This document shows, piece by piece, positions 52,160-58,865 of a stretch of 64,000 nt of DNA (positions are counted from its first letter, which is position 1; the number at the start of each line of letters is the position of its first letter). The position numbers and the translations under genes are program-made. The notes beneath the pieces were generated by a model. It saw only the letters and a list, made by a program, of their open reading frames with translations. It ran no database searches and was not told where the DNA came from. The stretch lies in contig NC_092183.1 of the NCBI RefSeq assembly GCF_043641665.1, positions 15,524,501 through 15,588,500 of the forward strand. The letters run 5' to 3'. This stretch comes from Enoplosus armatus. Its lineage: Eukaryota; Chordata; Actinopteri; Centrarchiformes; Enoplosidae.

Positions 52160-55100
52160 CTTAACAGAGTGTTGACTACAGGCACACTCAGGTGTAGAGA
52201 CTGCTTCCTATTGCCTCTCACTATTTACAAACACCAAGTATGATGCTATAAAATATTAAGGCTATCTTCCTGATTTTGAAGTGTTGTGCTATTCACACCT
52301 CTGTTGTTTTAAACCTTAAAGGATCAGTTCAAACGAATCATAAAATACGTATTGTTTCAGATAGTTTGGGTTGTATTTGCAGATGTCCGTAGAATGCCAT
52401 TCACCTTTATTAAACTGGTTCACTGCTGCACTATTTTCCAACCTGAACTACATGCGTGGCGTGATACCATTAGTGGTAAGTGAGACAATATGTCTTTGCT
52501 TATTTATGTATTTTTATGATTTGGGTACACTGATCATCTAAAACATCCTTTTCTTACTCATCTGTTTCTCTTTATCAGCACATCCTCCTCTGTAAAGGAT
52601 ACAGATTGAATAAAGGAAATTAATAAGTGATAACTGCTTTAGCCACATCTTCAGTGTATTTGGCACTGTACAAATTGAAATGAATTGAACTGAATTCATG
52701 AAATGTGTCTAATATTTTGTGCAGTCAGAGTCTTACCACATAATTTATGCAGCAAATGATGTACAATCTGGAGAAATGTCAGGAACATGGGCTTCACTTA
52801 AAGGAAAATTATGGACAAAATGTTTACTTCAGGCATAATTATTCATTATGTGTGTGTTTTATAACAATGTTGTGGATGAATTACGTATGAATTTTGAGCT
52901 GTCATGATTCTTCATGCAGAATACCGTAAATGTCTGAGTTGTCTGATTGAAAGGTTTTCATATCAAGAGCAAAGAGGTTAACTGACATGCAAAACAATAG
53001 GTGGTAATCAAAGAGTGTGGCCACTGAGACTCTAAGTGTCCACACGGTTAATTAAGAGAGAGAAAATTAAGCTTCCCTTTGTTTGGTAATTTCAAGCAGT
53101 TTCTGCATACTGTAAATATGCACCTTTATACATCATTTAATGTAGAATCTTTAGAAAGTGCTACATTTTGTGACTCTCCTAAAGCAAGGTTTTTATCACG
53201 CTATATTACTTTTTACCTTCAAGTATACAAACTGAAAAAACACCAGATAATCATTTGGAAATCTGCGATATATTAACCTTGTGAGGCAAAAAAGGGTTAG
53301 TAAATTCCCAAAAATGCATCTGTAGCAAGAACGCACCACACAAATCAGATGCTTATCACACACGCACGCACACACACCAGTGAACAGAGTTGCATAGAGG
53401 TCAGCTGCATTTAGAGCTCCTCTACATCTACATGGGCGAGACGCCATAGCCCTGTGTCTGCGGGGGTCCATTCTGAGGTCAATACTACAACACTGTAAAC
53501 TAATGATCCAGCAAATTCCCTCAGTCTCTCTCCCCTCCTCCTTCTTTCCCTCAATCTGTTGTTGCCCTCTGTCTCTCCCACTCTCTGATCCCCTGCTGCG
53601 CTGCAGAAATGAGAGTCGGCAGCGCTGGGCCCGCTCTGCTTCTCTGATACACACCACTGATAAACAAGGCTGCTTGTTAAGAGACAAATGAAACTCTGCC
53701 TTGCCTGATTTTTGCCTTTCACTGTGTTTTCATCTGGTGTTTTCTTGTCACCCGGTCCTTTGTTTTGTCGTGGCCTTGGCATTAACTCCCTGTTAAAGGA
53801 ACACCCACCCTGGCCTCAAAATGTAAACACAGATAACGAAATGATCGGCAACAACATGGAAGTCTAAATTAAAACGCGATGGCAAACAGTTTAGTGTCTG
53901 CAGGAAAGATCTCGCCTGTTTTGATTTCATAGACTCAATCTAGATCAGCCAACACCTACAGTGTAGCATCTCAGAGTTCATGTATGAATATCTTTGATAA
54001 AATCCCCTATAGAGCAGTGGTTAGCTGTTAATTTAAACAAAAAGAAAGACTAATCTCCAATATCATCAGACGATGCCACTGTAGATGGTTCATTTTGTTA
54101 AAACTCAATAACACAAAAGTATTATCTTAATAACACAGAGTCAGGTGTCACTTAATGTTAAATGCCCCAAGCGGCTCCAAAAGTGTGGGTCTTTCCATAT
54201 GAGAGATCATGTCTGTCACATCTACGAACAAAGTTTAGGAAGATGTTTCCTTTGAAGACAGCAGGTAATTCACTTATAGGCCATGTTAACACAGCATGTC
54301 TGAAAACCTAAACTGAAGTCTCTTCATCATAGCTGAACTGTGCTGCTCCGCAAACCATCAGGGGACCTCTGAATAACACTTCTACAGAATAAGTGTTTTA
54401 TCTAGAGAAAAGCTCATCACATGCACACACACACACACACACACACACTGATATGTGTTTCCATCTCTGCCCCTGTCAGCGCATGCAATAAGGCAGCGGT
54501 GGAGCCACACTGTTCAGTCCCATCCTTTTCATATCGATTGGGGATAAAGAATGGGGCTCAGGGGATGCAGCTGAACACTCAATCACACTGTGGACAAACA
54601 TGACTGAACTGGATTCAAAGGACACAATAAATAAGTAGCAGTGGCTGGGAGCAGAGGTGAGACGATTAATCCAGTCTCTTCTGGACACACTACCAGGACA
54701 AATAACCTTAAAGGACCCTCATAGGTGGCAACTACTGAAAAATACAAGTTACATGCAAAGGTTGTCTGTCATGTCACATACTTAAACTCTCTCCCTCTCT
54801 GAATATCAGTTGCAGAGGTCCTAACCAGAGAGGCAAACCAACTGTACATGTTTTTGCCTGTCCACAGTCAAAGGCATATCATCAATAAATACATGCTCCT
54901 CATTCCCAGCGGGTGCTGATCTATGATCCCTGCTCACTGACCGTCTGACCCTCAGCATCCAAAAAGTACTGAGCAGCCATTCTCTGTGCATCTTGTTTAA
55001 CATGTGAATTTAGTGTTAGTTTCCACATCTCATGCGTTACAGCAGATAAGCTGTAGTGTTGAGAAATAGCACAAGCAGATGGTGTGCCAAATCATTTCTA

Positions 55101-56140
55101 TAGATTATACATTTTGACAAGTTTAGGTATTTGGAACAACCTGAGCGGATGTGATAATTCTATTAGAACTATAATTTATTGTCACTGACCTGTCCACCTA
55201 CCAAAACCGTCCTAACTCTACAATGTAAAAGCTCTTGTCTGTTAAGGAAAAAGCCTAATTAGTTCCATACTTGGGTCAAACTATGTTCACTGTCTGTTAA
55301 TGGCAAGAAAGCACAGCACATCCATGACAAGAATTTCCCTTAAACAGAAACTGCTGTAGGCTACATCCTCTTCTATATGTGCAACTATTTTACAAAAAAG
55401 ACGGATCGGTTGTCCCTGCACGTCTCGCCAAACGTGGAGACGAGATGACCGTCTGCTGTCACAAGTCTCATCTGTACTGTAGCGGTGACTGGACTCAAGG
55501 AGCATTCAAGGCAAGACAGTCTCTTAGACAAGCGACACCTCAAAACACACAGCGGCTGGTGAGCAGCCAAATGCGTGGACTTTGTTGCCGCGTCTCGCTG
55601 CCGACGGACGACCGTGAAGGTCTAGTTTCATGTTTACAAAACTGCTACGTTGTTAATTAGTCGGAGAGATGAAATGCACGAGTAAAACACGCGTGAAACA
55701 ATGCAAAATTACAAATGAATGTTTGGAAATAAATGAAACAGACAACAAGCACAGAAATGCCAAGACATCACGGGAGAAGGATGTTGCTGGATTCTGAATA
55801 AAAACCTCTTTAACCTGAAATGAACTAGTGAAGCCGAAACTGCGTGTTAATTCTAACCTACTTTGTCTAATTACAGTAAAACCCCGCCGACAAAATGTCT
55901 ATCTTTCTTCAAATAAATGAAGCAGTCAACTTTCCAAGCCTTGCAGAGCGCTGAGCAGAGAGCCCCATGCCGCTGAGTGGAGCGCCGTGCGCCCTCCTCT
56001 ACCGCAGCTCCGTGTGTGACTGCCCCCGGCCGCTCATGAACTTCCCTCACAGCCGCGGTTTCCTCCCCCATAAATAAAACTTACTTTTCTCTGGCTTGGC
56101 TGTCGGACGGCACGTTGCTACTCTTGCCTTTGGCGTACAT
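7464..56140 (-). CDS. ssbp2: single-stranded DNA-binding protein 2 (SSBP/SSDP family), 17 exons, complete
   Basis: A nuclear cofactor. Its N-terminal LUFS domain (with a LisH motif) binds and stabilises LDB proteins, linking LIM-homeodomain and Wnt-enhanceosome complexes. I joined 17 GT-AG exons: 56140-56085, 34525-34453, 30938-30877, 30523-30439, 13414-13325, 11712-11653, 11539-11473, 10118-10048, 9947-9880, 9522-9474, 9391-9356, 9256-9202, 9039-8969, 8780-8702, 8556-8528, 8417-8319 and 7493-7464. They total 1080 nt, 359 residues plus TGA, with all phases consistent. Residues 1-92 are LUFS ([19 protein letters not shown], then [16 protein letters not shown]). The rest is Pro/Gly/Met-rich and ends in [32 protein letters not shown] and [16 protein letters not shown] favour SSBP2 over SSBP3/4; ERRDTCEHS and [12 protein letters not shown] are more SSBP3-like. 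Human SSBP2 has about 361 residues. No breaks seen; paralog naming in teleosts stays tentative. Confidence 0.92.
7608..8191 (+). mobile_element. MITE-like repeat, family A, copy 2 (long inverted arms), in ssbp2 intron 16
   Basis: The left arm (about 7632-7830) carries TTAGATGAGAAGATTGATAC, ATATGAAGCTACAG, AGCATAAAGACTGGAA and TTAACATGTTATAT. The right arm (about 7998-8145) carries the same blocks in reverse complement, including TTCCAGTCTTTATGCT and CTGTAGCTTCATATTTAC. The arms run for roughly 150-200 bp around a 150-bp centre, so the transcript could fold into a long hairpin. It fills most of the 825-bp intron 16. Confidence 0.8.
8319..8417 (-). CDS. ssbp2: ssbp2 exon 16
   Basis: 99 nt, phase 0 at both ends; encodes [18 protein letters not shown] then [15 protein letters not shown]. 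An NPF tripeptide is visible near the C-terminus. Confidence 0.93.
8528..8556 (-). CDS. ssbp2: ssbp2 exon 15 (29-nt microexon)
   Basis: 29 nt; encodes [10 protein letters not shown] across the splice. It is not a multiple of three, so skipping would shift the frame. Confidence 0.9.
8702..8780 (-). CDS. ssbp2: ssbp2 exon 14
   Basis: 79 nt; encodes [19 protein letters not shown] and HHMNGSL, ending in phase 1 at GTACAG, a weaker donor. Confidence 0.92.
8969..9039 (-). CDS. ssbp2: ssbp2 exon 13
   Basis: 71 nt; encodes [16 protein letters not shown] and PPGGSRPN. The first half matches SSBP2 and the second half is closer to SSBP3 spelling. Confidence 0.93.
9095..9193. repeat. (CA)n / (TG)n microsatellite in ssbp2 intron 12
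   Basis: An impure CA/CG stretch to about 9140, then about 27 perfect CA units to 9193. It occupies most of the 162-nt intron 12 and reads as UG repeats in the transcript. Confidence 0.97.
9202..9256 (-). CDS. ssbp2: ssbp2 exon 12
   Basis: 55 nt; encodes [21 protein letters not shown] repeat starts at intron position +9 just after its GTAAGC donor. Confidence 0.93.
9356..9391 (-). CDS. ssbp2: ssbp2 exon 11 (36-nt microexon)
   Basis: 36 nt, phase 0 at both ends; encodes [12 protein letters not shown]. The flanking introns are only 82 and 99 nt. Short symmetric size makes it a candidate for alternative inclusion. Confidence 0.92.
9474..9522 (-). CDS. ssbp2: ssbp2 exon 10
   Basis: 49 nt; encodes [17 protein letters not shown] with a GTAAGT donor. 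Confidence 0.92.
9523..9879 (-). other. ssbp2 intron 9 (357 nt)
   Basis: No exon or mobile element seen. It holds a short GT run at 9843-9854 and an A-rich patch near 9658-9690. Confidence 0.6.
9880..9947 (-). CDS. ssbp2: ssbp2 exon 9
   Basis: 68 nt; encodes [17 protein letters not shown] and MPGMN, ending in phase 2. A second AG two bases downstream exists but would break the frame. Confidence 0.92.
10048..10118 (-). CDS. ssbp2: ssbp2 exon 8
   Basis: 71 nt; encodes [12 protein letters not shown] then [12 protein letters not shown], the segment that best separates SSBP2 from SSBP3 and SSBP4. Confidence 0.94.
10318..10600 (+). repeat. dispersed repeat family B, copy 1 (ssbp2 intron 7)
   Basis: Shares the ordered blocks TCAACAAATCCCATG, CTAACAAGTATTGT, CATTGTCATCCAAAAACCAT and GACATATTCCTTCATTA with copies at about 19335-19560 and 20975-21560. 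No ORF. Most likely a non-autonomous transposon of teleosts. Confidence 0.7.
10780..11300 (+). repeat. MITE-like repeat with internal tandem modules (ssbp2 intron 7)
   Basis: Repeating modules such as GAAATATCTCAACATCTAC, GGTACACACACTCATGTTCC, TCATCTAGCGCCATC and GACTTTGGTGATCCCCTGAC, followed by ACCTGCAAAACTAAAGACAT and GTTAGCATACCAACATTAGC. This module order is familiar from an abundant teleost repeat. Recognised by pattern, not by search. Confidence 0.7.
11473..11539 (-). CDS. ssbp2: ssbp2 exon 7
   Basis: 67 nt; encodes [14 protein letters not shown] and GMDPTRQQ, ending in phase 1. Confidence 0.93.
11653..11712 (-). CDS. ssbp2: ssbp2 exon 6
   Basis: 60 nt, phase 0 at both ends; encodes [14 protein letters not shown] and LRLPNQ. 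The LRLPNQ end is SSBP2-like (SSBP3 has IRMGNQ). Confidence 0.93.
11713..13324 (-). other. ssbp2 intron 5 (1.6 kb)
   Basis: No exon seen. AT-rich with short CA runs near 13140. Nothing repetitive was recognised with confidence. Confidence 0.5.
13325..13414 (-). CDS. ssbp2: ssbp2 exon 5 (start of Pro/Gly-rich region)
   Basis: 90 nt, phase 0 at both ends; encodes [18 protein letters not shown] then [12 protein letters not shown]. Skipping it would keep the frame. Confidence 0.93.
13500..13985 (+). mobile_element. abundant teleost MITE (GGTGGAAAGT family) in ssbp2 intron 4
   Basis: Starts GCGGTGGAAAGTCATACATC, followed by AGTACATTTAGTCAAGTACTG, many AGTACT/ACTTAAGT motifs, and ends with CAGGTCTTTTACTTGTAATG and a TATTGCTGTTTTCACTTAAG end. 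The order matches a very common spiny-rayed-fish MITE. No coding capacity. Confidence 0.75.
14988..15055. repeat. (GA)n with adjacent G-rich tract
   Basis: GAGA units interrupted by ACAG, running into GGGGGGAGGGGGGG. Simple sequence in intron 4. Confidence 0.85.
15553..16000 (+). mobile_element. MITE-like repeat, family A, copy 3
   Basis: Begins AAAGGAACAGTTAGACATTTT and ends AAAATGTCAAACTATTCCTGT, a near inverted pair. Internal blocks TAGCTTAGCTTAGCAC, TTGGCTCTGTCCAAAGGTAA and TTTCTTGGCCAGGTGCAGTA match the other two copies. Confidence 0.75.
19122..19155. repeat. (CT)n microsatellite
   Basis: About 16 CT units, flanked by CTGTCTGT runs. Confidence 0.95.
19335..19560 (+). repeat. dispersed repeat family B, copy 2
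   Basis: Carries TCAACAAATCCCAGTGTAG, TTGTTGTCCAAAAACTATTA, CATGTTCCTTCATTATGGGC and ACACTGTCCTGCTGCAGTAA in the same order as the other copies. Confidence 0.7.
19738..19920 (+). repeat. dispersed repeat family C (AACTAA...ATTGATTA type), copy 1
   Basis: Starts AGAGCTGCAACTAACAAT, then GTTTGGTCTATGAAATGTCA, AACAGTCTATAACCCAAAGA and TTCAGCTTACTATAG. This block order recurs in at least five other places in the window. Confidence 0.65.
20229..20296. repeat. (CA)n microsatellite
   Basis: About 30 CA units with one TACA interruption near its start. Confidence 0.96.
20975..21560 (+). repeat. dispersed repeat family B, copy 3 (interrupted)
   Basis: The 5' blocks (TCAACAAATCTCATG, CTAACAAGTATTGTCTG) lie at 21005-21075. 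The 3' blocks (TTTATTTTGAGACAATCTC, CTTCCCTGCTGCCATAAATA) lie at 21450-21495. About 350 bp of different sequence separates them, so the copy is rearranged or carries an insertion. Confidence 0.6.
23956..24020. repeat. (GA)n imperfect microsatellite
   Basis: AG units with ACAG interruptions. Confidence 0.9.
24182..24262. repeat. (CA)n microsatellite
   Basis: About 40 uninterrupted CA units in intron 4. Confidence 0.97.
25895..26525. mobile_element. hAT-like non-autonomous element with a nested repeat
   Basis: Left end GGTGGTTCCCAACCTGGGAG (25901 on) and right end TGTTGGGAACCAC (26509-26521) are inverted relatives, a common arrangement in teleost hAT-type MITEs. Between them, at about 26155-26465, lies a minus-oriented copy of repeat family C. 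Confidence 0.6.
26155..26465 (-). repeat. dispersed repeat family C, copy 2, nested
   Basis: Reverse-oriented blocks AAAGCTGAAACGATTTGTTA, TTAATTGATAACTATTTTGA, TCTGACATTTTAAGAACCAA and CGATTAATTAAAAAATAAT match copies of family C elsewhere. Confidence 0.6.
30439..30523 (-). CDS. ssbp2: ssbp2 exon 4 (end of LUFS domain)
   Basis: 85 nt; encodes [19 protein letters not shown] and [14 protein letters not shown] matches SSBP3-type spelling, whereas most SSBP2 proteins have ERRET. Ends in phase 0 before the large intron 4 partner. Confidence 0.95.
30524..30876 (-). other. ssbp2 intron 3 (353 nt)
   Basis: Short intron between two LUFS-coding exons. No repeat or extra exon seen. Confidence 0.7.
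30877..30938 (-). CDS. ssbp2: ssbp2 exon 3 (LUFS core)
   Basis: 62 nt; encodes [20 protein letters not shown] and the first two bases of the next cysteine codon. This sequence is nearly invariant from flies to mammals. Confidence 0.95.
31982..32010. repeat. short perfect inverted repeat
   Basis: TAACCAGGTT and AACCTGGTTA are perfect complements separated by 9 nt. The flanking GTAAAC and GTTACT motifs resemble the inner part of a teleost MITE, but its ends were not found. Confidence 0.6.
32340..32381. repeat. (CA)n microsatellite
   Basis: About 20 CA units. Confidence 0.96.
34361..34435. repeat. (CA)n / (TG)n microsatellite beside the ssbp2 exon 2 donor
   Basis: 37 uninterrupted CA units on the plus strand. 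In the ssbp2 transcript this is a UG tract that starts at intron position +18. Confidence 0.97.
34453..34525 (-). CDS. ssbp2: ssbp2 exon 2 (LisH motif)
   Basis: 73 nt; encodes [19 protein letters not shown] and TFLSE, the LisH helix pair used in dimerisation. The donor GTAAGT is followed 17 nt later by a 75-nt UG repeat on the sense strand. Confidence 0.95.
35690..36020 (+). repeat. dispersed repeat family C, copy 3
   Basis: CATAATTGATTAATCAGACG, GTCTATAAAATGTCAGAAAA, CAACAGTCCAAAACCCAAAG, ATTTTAGAAGCTGTAATTGA and TTGATTAATTGACTAATTGA occur in order, ending TCGTTTCAGCTATA. One of the fullest copies in the window. Confidence 0.7.
36505..36530. repeat. poly(C) tract
   Basis: About 17 C residues, one A, then six more C residues. 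Confidence 0.9.
38026..38053. repeat. (GT)n microsatellite
   Basis: About 13 GT units. Confidence 0.93.
39230..39600 (-). repeat. dispersed repeat family D, copy 1
   Basis: Read on the minus strand it contains CAGCAACTAACTGGTGAAG, AGTGGAGCATGTAGCAGC and TAAAGAGCCAGATC, matching the plus-strand sequence at the right edge of the window. Confidence 0.6.
45615..45815 (+). repeat. dispersed repeat family C, copy 4 (partial)
   Basis: AGGGTTACAACAATTTTTTT, GGTTTATAAAATGTAAGAAA, CACAATTTCCTAAAGCCCAA and AAAGATGTTCAGTTAACTAT occur in family order; the right end is lost. Confidence 0.65.
46915..47150 (+). repeat. dispersed repeat family C, copy 5
   Basis: TAGGGCTAAAACTAACTAAC, TTGTCTATAAAATATCAAAT, CACAATTTCCAAGAGCCCAC and GTCGATTGACTAATTAATTA occur in order. 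Family ends are recognisable on both sides. Confidence 0.65.
48828..48893. repeat. (GT)n followed by (GA)n
   Basis: Compound microsatellite in intron 1. Confidence 0.92.
52112..52157. repeat. (GA)n microsatellite
   Basis: About 22 GA units. Confidence 0.96.
54422..54449. repeat. (CA)n microsatellite
   Basis: About 13 CA units. Confidence 0.94.
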
Positions 56141-56340
56141 GCTTGCAGAGAGCTCCGATTGTCACGCACCTGTCAACCCATCACAACCTCCCTGGGCACA
56201 GCCCCGTCACCATGGTGACACAAGCAGCGTCGTCTCCCATTGGATGTCCCGCTGTTCAGGACCGCCCGCTCGCCATGGCAACCGCCAGTGAGTGACAGCT
56301 GCGTAGCCACGCCCCTGCTAGAATAGCCCCTCCCCCTCAT
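55380..56340 (-). promoter_or_regulatory. ssbp2: CpG-rich promoter and 5' region of ssbp2
   Basis: CpG dinucleotides, scarce elsewhere in the window, cluster from about 55380 to 56310 on both sides of exon 1. No TATA box is obvious. Upstream of the ATG are a minus-strand CCAAT (plus ATTGG near 56240) and two X-box-like palindromes at 56207-56220 and about 56269-56282. This is the expected layout for a broadly expressed cofactor gene. The transcription start was not located. Confidence 0.6.
56085..56140 (-). CDS. ssbp2: ssbp2 exon 1 (start codon)
   Basis: ATG at 56138-56140, then [17 protein letters not shown]. MYxKGK and PSDSQAREK are the family's fixed N-terminus, which fixes the start. Ends in phase 2 (AA) at a GTAAGT donor inside a CpG-rich block. 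Confidence 0.92.
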
Positions 56341-56525
56341 CTCTCTCTCTCTGTCTCTCTGTCTCTCTCTCTCTCTGCTTCACTCTGTCTTTCCCTCTGC
56401 CTTCCCAGTCTGTCTGTCTGAAGTCTGTCTGTCTGTCAGTGTCTCTCCCATCCCTTCCCTGATTGGAAAGGCTCTCCTGACATGCAGACAGACTGACATA
56501 CACACACACACACACACACACACAT
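56336..56525. repeat. CT-rich simple sequence ending in (CA)n
   Basis: CTCT and CTGTCTGT tracts from 56338 to about 56440 and (CA)n at about 56501-56524. It borders the CpG-rich ssbp2 promoter on its far side. Confidence 0.85.
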
Positions 56526-57190
56526 CCGCACTCCCTCCCTCTATTCTCCTCTCTCAGTGCAAGGGGGGGATTTGAAACCGTCCAACTAGGATTTTAAACA
56601 ACTGGCTTTGGCTGTTCCTTTTATAGACAATCACACCCTCTACAGACGCACACACCGCGCACTGCGCAAACAACTCTCGCAAATATGAGCTGCATTTGCA
56701 TTGGTGTTTATTTACAAAGGTGTTAAGATATCCAAACATGTGTAGAGCAGAGCATGTTGGGAACAGGAAAGCACGACTGAGGGCCTGTAAACAACACACC
56801 CAGCATGCACAGGGAGGGTGTACTGAGGGAAGATGTGGCCACATTAGAAGCCTTCCTGGTACATACACGCTTGAAGCACTGCTACTGCTGCCACTACTGC
56901 TCCACCACCAAGAGGAAATGTCCAGGAAATCCAGTGATACTCACAGTGTTGGATAAATGCAGTGTGGAAGGTGTAAATGATGACTTGATGGAGTAACTGA
57001 CACATAACGTGAGTTTGATCAACAGCTAAAGTCTTCTGAAGGCCTCACACTGTATGAATGAATCCTTAACTAGTGATATGAAGTGCTCATGATCATGGGG
57101 GATGACGCAGGTTGGGTACGTTTACAGTCGTGCTTTACAAATACTAGAGGTCATGATGACTGTGGAGACTCATTGTTTTCTTCACAAAAC

Positions 57191-57242
<52 letters not shown>
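57191..57242. repeat. (GT)n microsatellite
   Basis: About 25 uninterrupted GT units. Confidence 0.96.
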
Positions 57243-57243
<1 letters not shown>

Positions 57244-57615
57244 TTTTGGATATGCAGCAGGGAAGAAGTGCTACGTCATGCTGCTGTCCAGTCTGGCAGC
57301 TAGGAGAGAGAAGGGTTCACTCTACTGTCATGATGTACTTATTGTAAATCCACTGAGAGAGAGAGAGAGCACAAGAGAAAAGGGATGGACCACAGCATGG
57401 TGCCATTCAGGATCTGAAAAACACTACAGACTGTCATACAAAACGGCTGATTCCCAGACAGTAGTAAGCTCTGGAAAGACACAGTGTGTATGTGCATATG
57501 TGTGTGTGTGTGTGCGCGCTAAGGGCATAGCACAGGGGCAGCAGTGTTTACGCTTACGCAATGCTCCCGTGATGTGACCCAGTTGGAATGGATGCACACT
57601 GCCTCTTTCTCTCCT

Positions 57616-57617
<2 letters not shown>

Positions 57618-57648
<31 letters not shown>
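57618..57648. repeat. (CT)n microsatellite
   Basis: About 15 CT units in a longer pyrimidine-rich stretch. Confidence 0.93.
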
Positions 57649-57650
<2 letters not shown>

Positions 57651-57865
57651 CCACTATCCTCACTCTCTCATCTCTCTCTCCTTGACTGATACCCCACCCC
57701 CTCCCTCTCTCTCTCTCCCTGCCTCCCCATATGCCAAATGAACCCCCTTCCCCCTGGAGAGAGGCGGAGGTTCTATTTCAGACAAGCAGAACTTTTGGTT
57801 TTGGGATGAGTCCCTCGGGGTCGATCACCATGACAACCACTAGCAGGCGATAACCATGTGTTCCA

Positions 57866-57942
57866 GAGGATGGTGGAGGAGGAGGAGGAGGAGGAGGAGG
57901 AGGAAGGAAGGAAGGAGGAGGAGGAAGGAGGCGAGAAAGAAT

Positions 57943-57985
<43 letters not shown>
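57866..57985. repeat. (GGA)n, (GGAA)n and (GA)n compound purine tract
   Basis: Around 120 nt of almost pure purine on the plus strand, moving from GGA to GGAA to GA units. Confidence 0.95.
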
Positions 57986-57988
<3 letters not shown>

Positions 57989-58183
57989 TAAAGGTTAACA
58001 GGTCATGTTATGTAAATAAGTCACATCAGATCAAATGTGTTCTGACTGGGTCACCTGTATGTTCAGGTAATATAATGGTACAATATCATCATGTTCATAT
58101 GTGCAAGGATTCAATGATCTGTCATGATCCTTATTGCCACCACTGGAAGTGAAGGTCCAAAATAACAGAGGCTGTGATTAGAG

Positions 58184-58240
58184 GGAGATAGATAGATAGA
58201 TAGGTAGGTAGGTAGGTAGGTAGGTAGGTAGGTAGGTAGT
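58184..58240. repeat. (GATA)n-(GGTA)n tetranucleotide repeat
   Basis: Four or five GATA units pass directly into about ten GGTA units, a sign of one repeat that changed by a point mutation and then expanded. Confidence 0.95.
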
Positions 58241-58599
58241 GCGGAAGGTAAAGATCATTGGTCAGCCCACTCTCTATGCTGAGCTGACTTCTGTTAACAA
58301 CACAATGCTCCGATCCTCACAGAGGTAATGAACAGTTAGCCTCTACTGGGTTCATAGATTAGCTTCCCTTCCCCCTCTGTTTCTGCATCGTTCCTTTCCT
58401 CCTCTCCCTTGGCTCACTCTCTCTTTTCTTTTCTGGCCCCCTGCTTTTCTGCTACCTTCTTATTCACTTATTTCCTGTCTGCAAATTTGTATTTAAAACC
58501 AAATGTTATTAAGCTGCCTTGGCATGACGAGAGAGAGACCTGCTCCCAAATTCTGATTTGATTACCAGTCCCCAAGGAGAAATACTCAAAATCCATGAA

Positions 58600-58865
58600 T
58601 ATCACTAAAGCTAGTTTGTCAATGTATCAACAACAGTTTTGCTGATTGATTAGTTGTCATTCATCAAGCAAAAATGATGGCCTTTTACTATTCAAATGTG
58701 AGATGTTGCTGCTTTTCTATGTTTTATATCATTGTAAATTAAATTTTAAATTTGAAGACTTGTAATGGTCATTTTTCGAGCATTGTTTACTGACGTGTCA
58801 AAGACAAAAAGATGAATTGATTAATCAAAAATTAAATAATCGTTAAATAAATAAACATTGAGTAA
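58600..58865 (-). repeat. dispersed repeat family C, copy 6 (diverged)
   Basis: GATTGATTAGTTGTCATTCA and GAATTGATTAATCAAAAATT flank a diverged centre with CAAATGTGAGATGTTGCTGC and TCATTTTTCGAGCATTG. The orientation call is tentative. Confidence 0.5.

Larger units (their letters stand above)
34526..56084 (-). other. ssbp2: ssbp2 intron 1 (21.5 kb)
   Basis: Large first intron, usual for this family. No coding exon could be supported on either strand. It contains family C copies, a family D repeat, microsatellites and several non-repetitive blocks listed as findings. Such first introns often hold enhancers. Confidence 0.55.

Noticed and set aside
56696..56996. Cys-rich plus-strand frame (HCYCCHYCSTTKRKC) suggesting a receptor ectodomain
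   Set aside because: The cysteine spacing does not match any activin/TGF-beta receptor pattern I know, and there is no signal peptide or splice site.
57083..57577. 164-codon plus-strand open frame
   Set aside because: Driven by (GT)n repeats giving Cys-Val runs; no family features.
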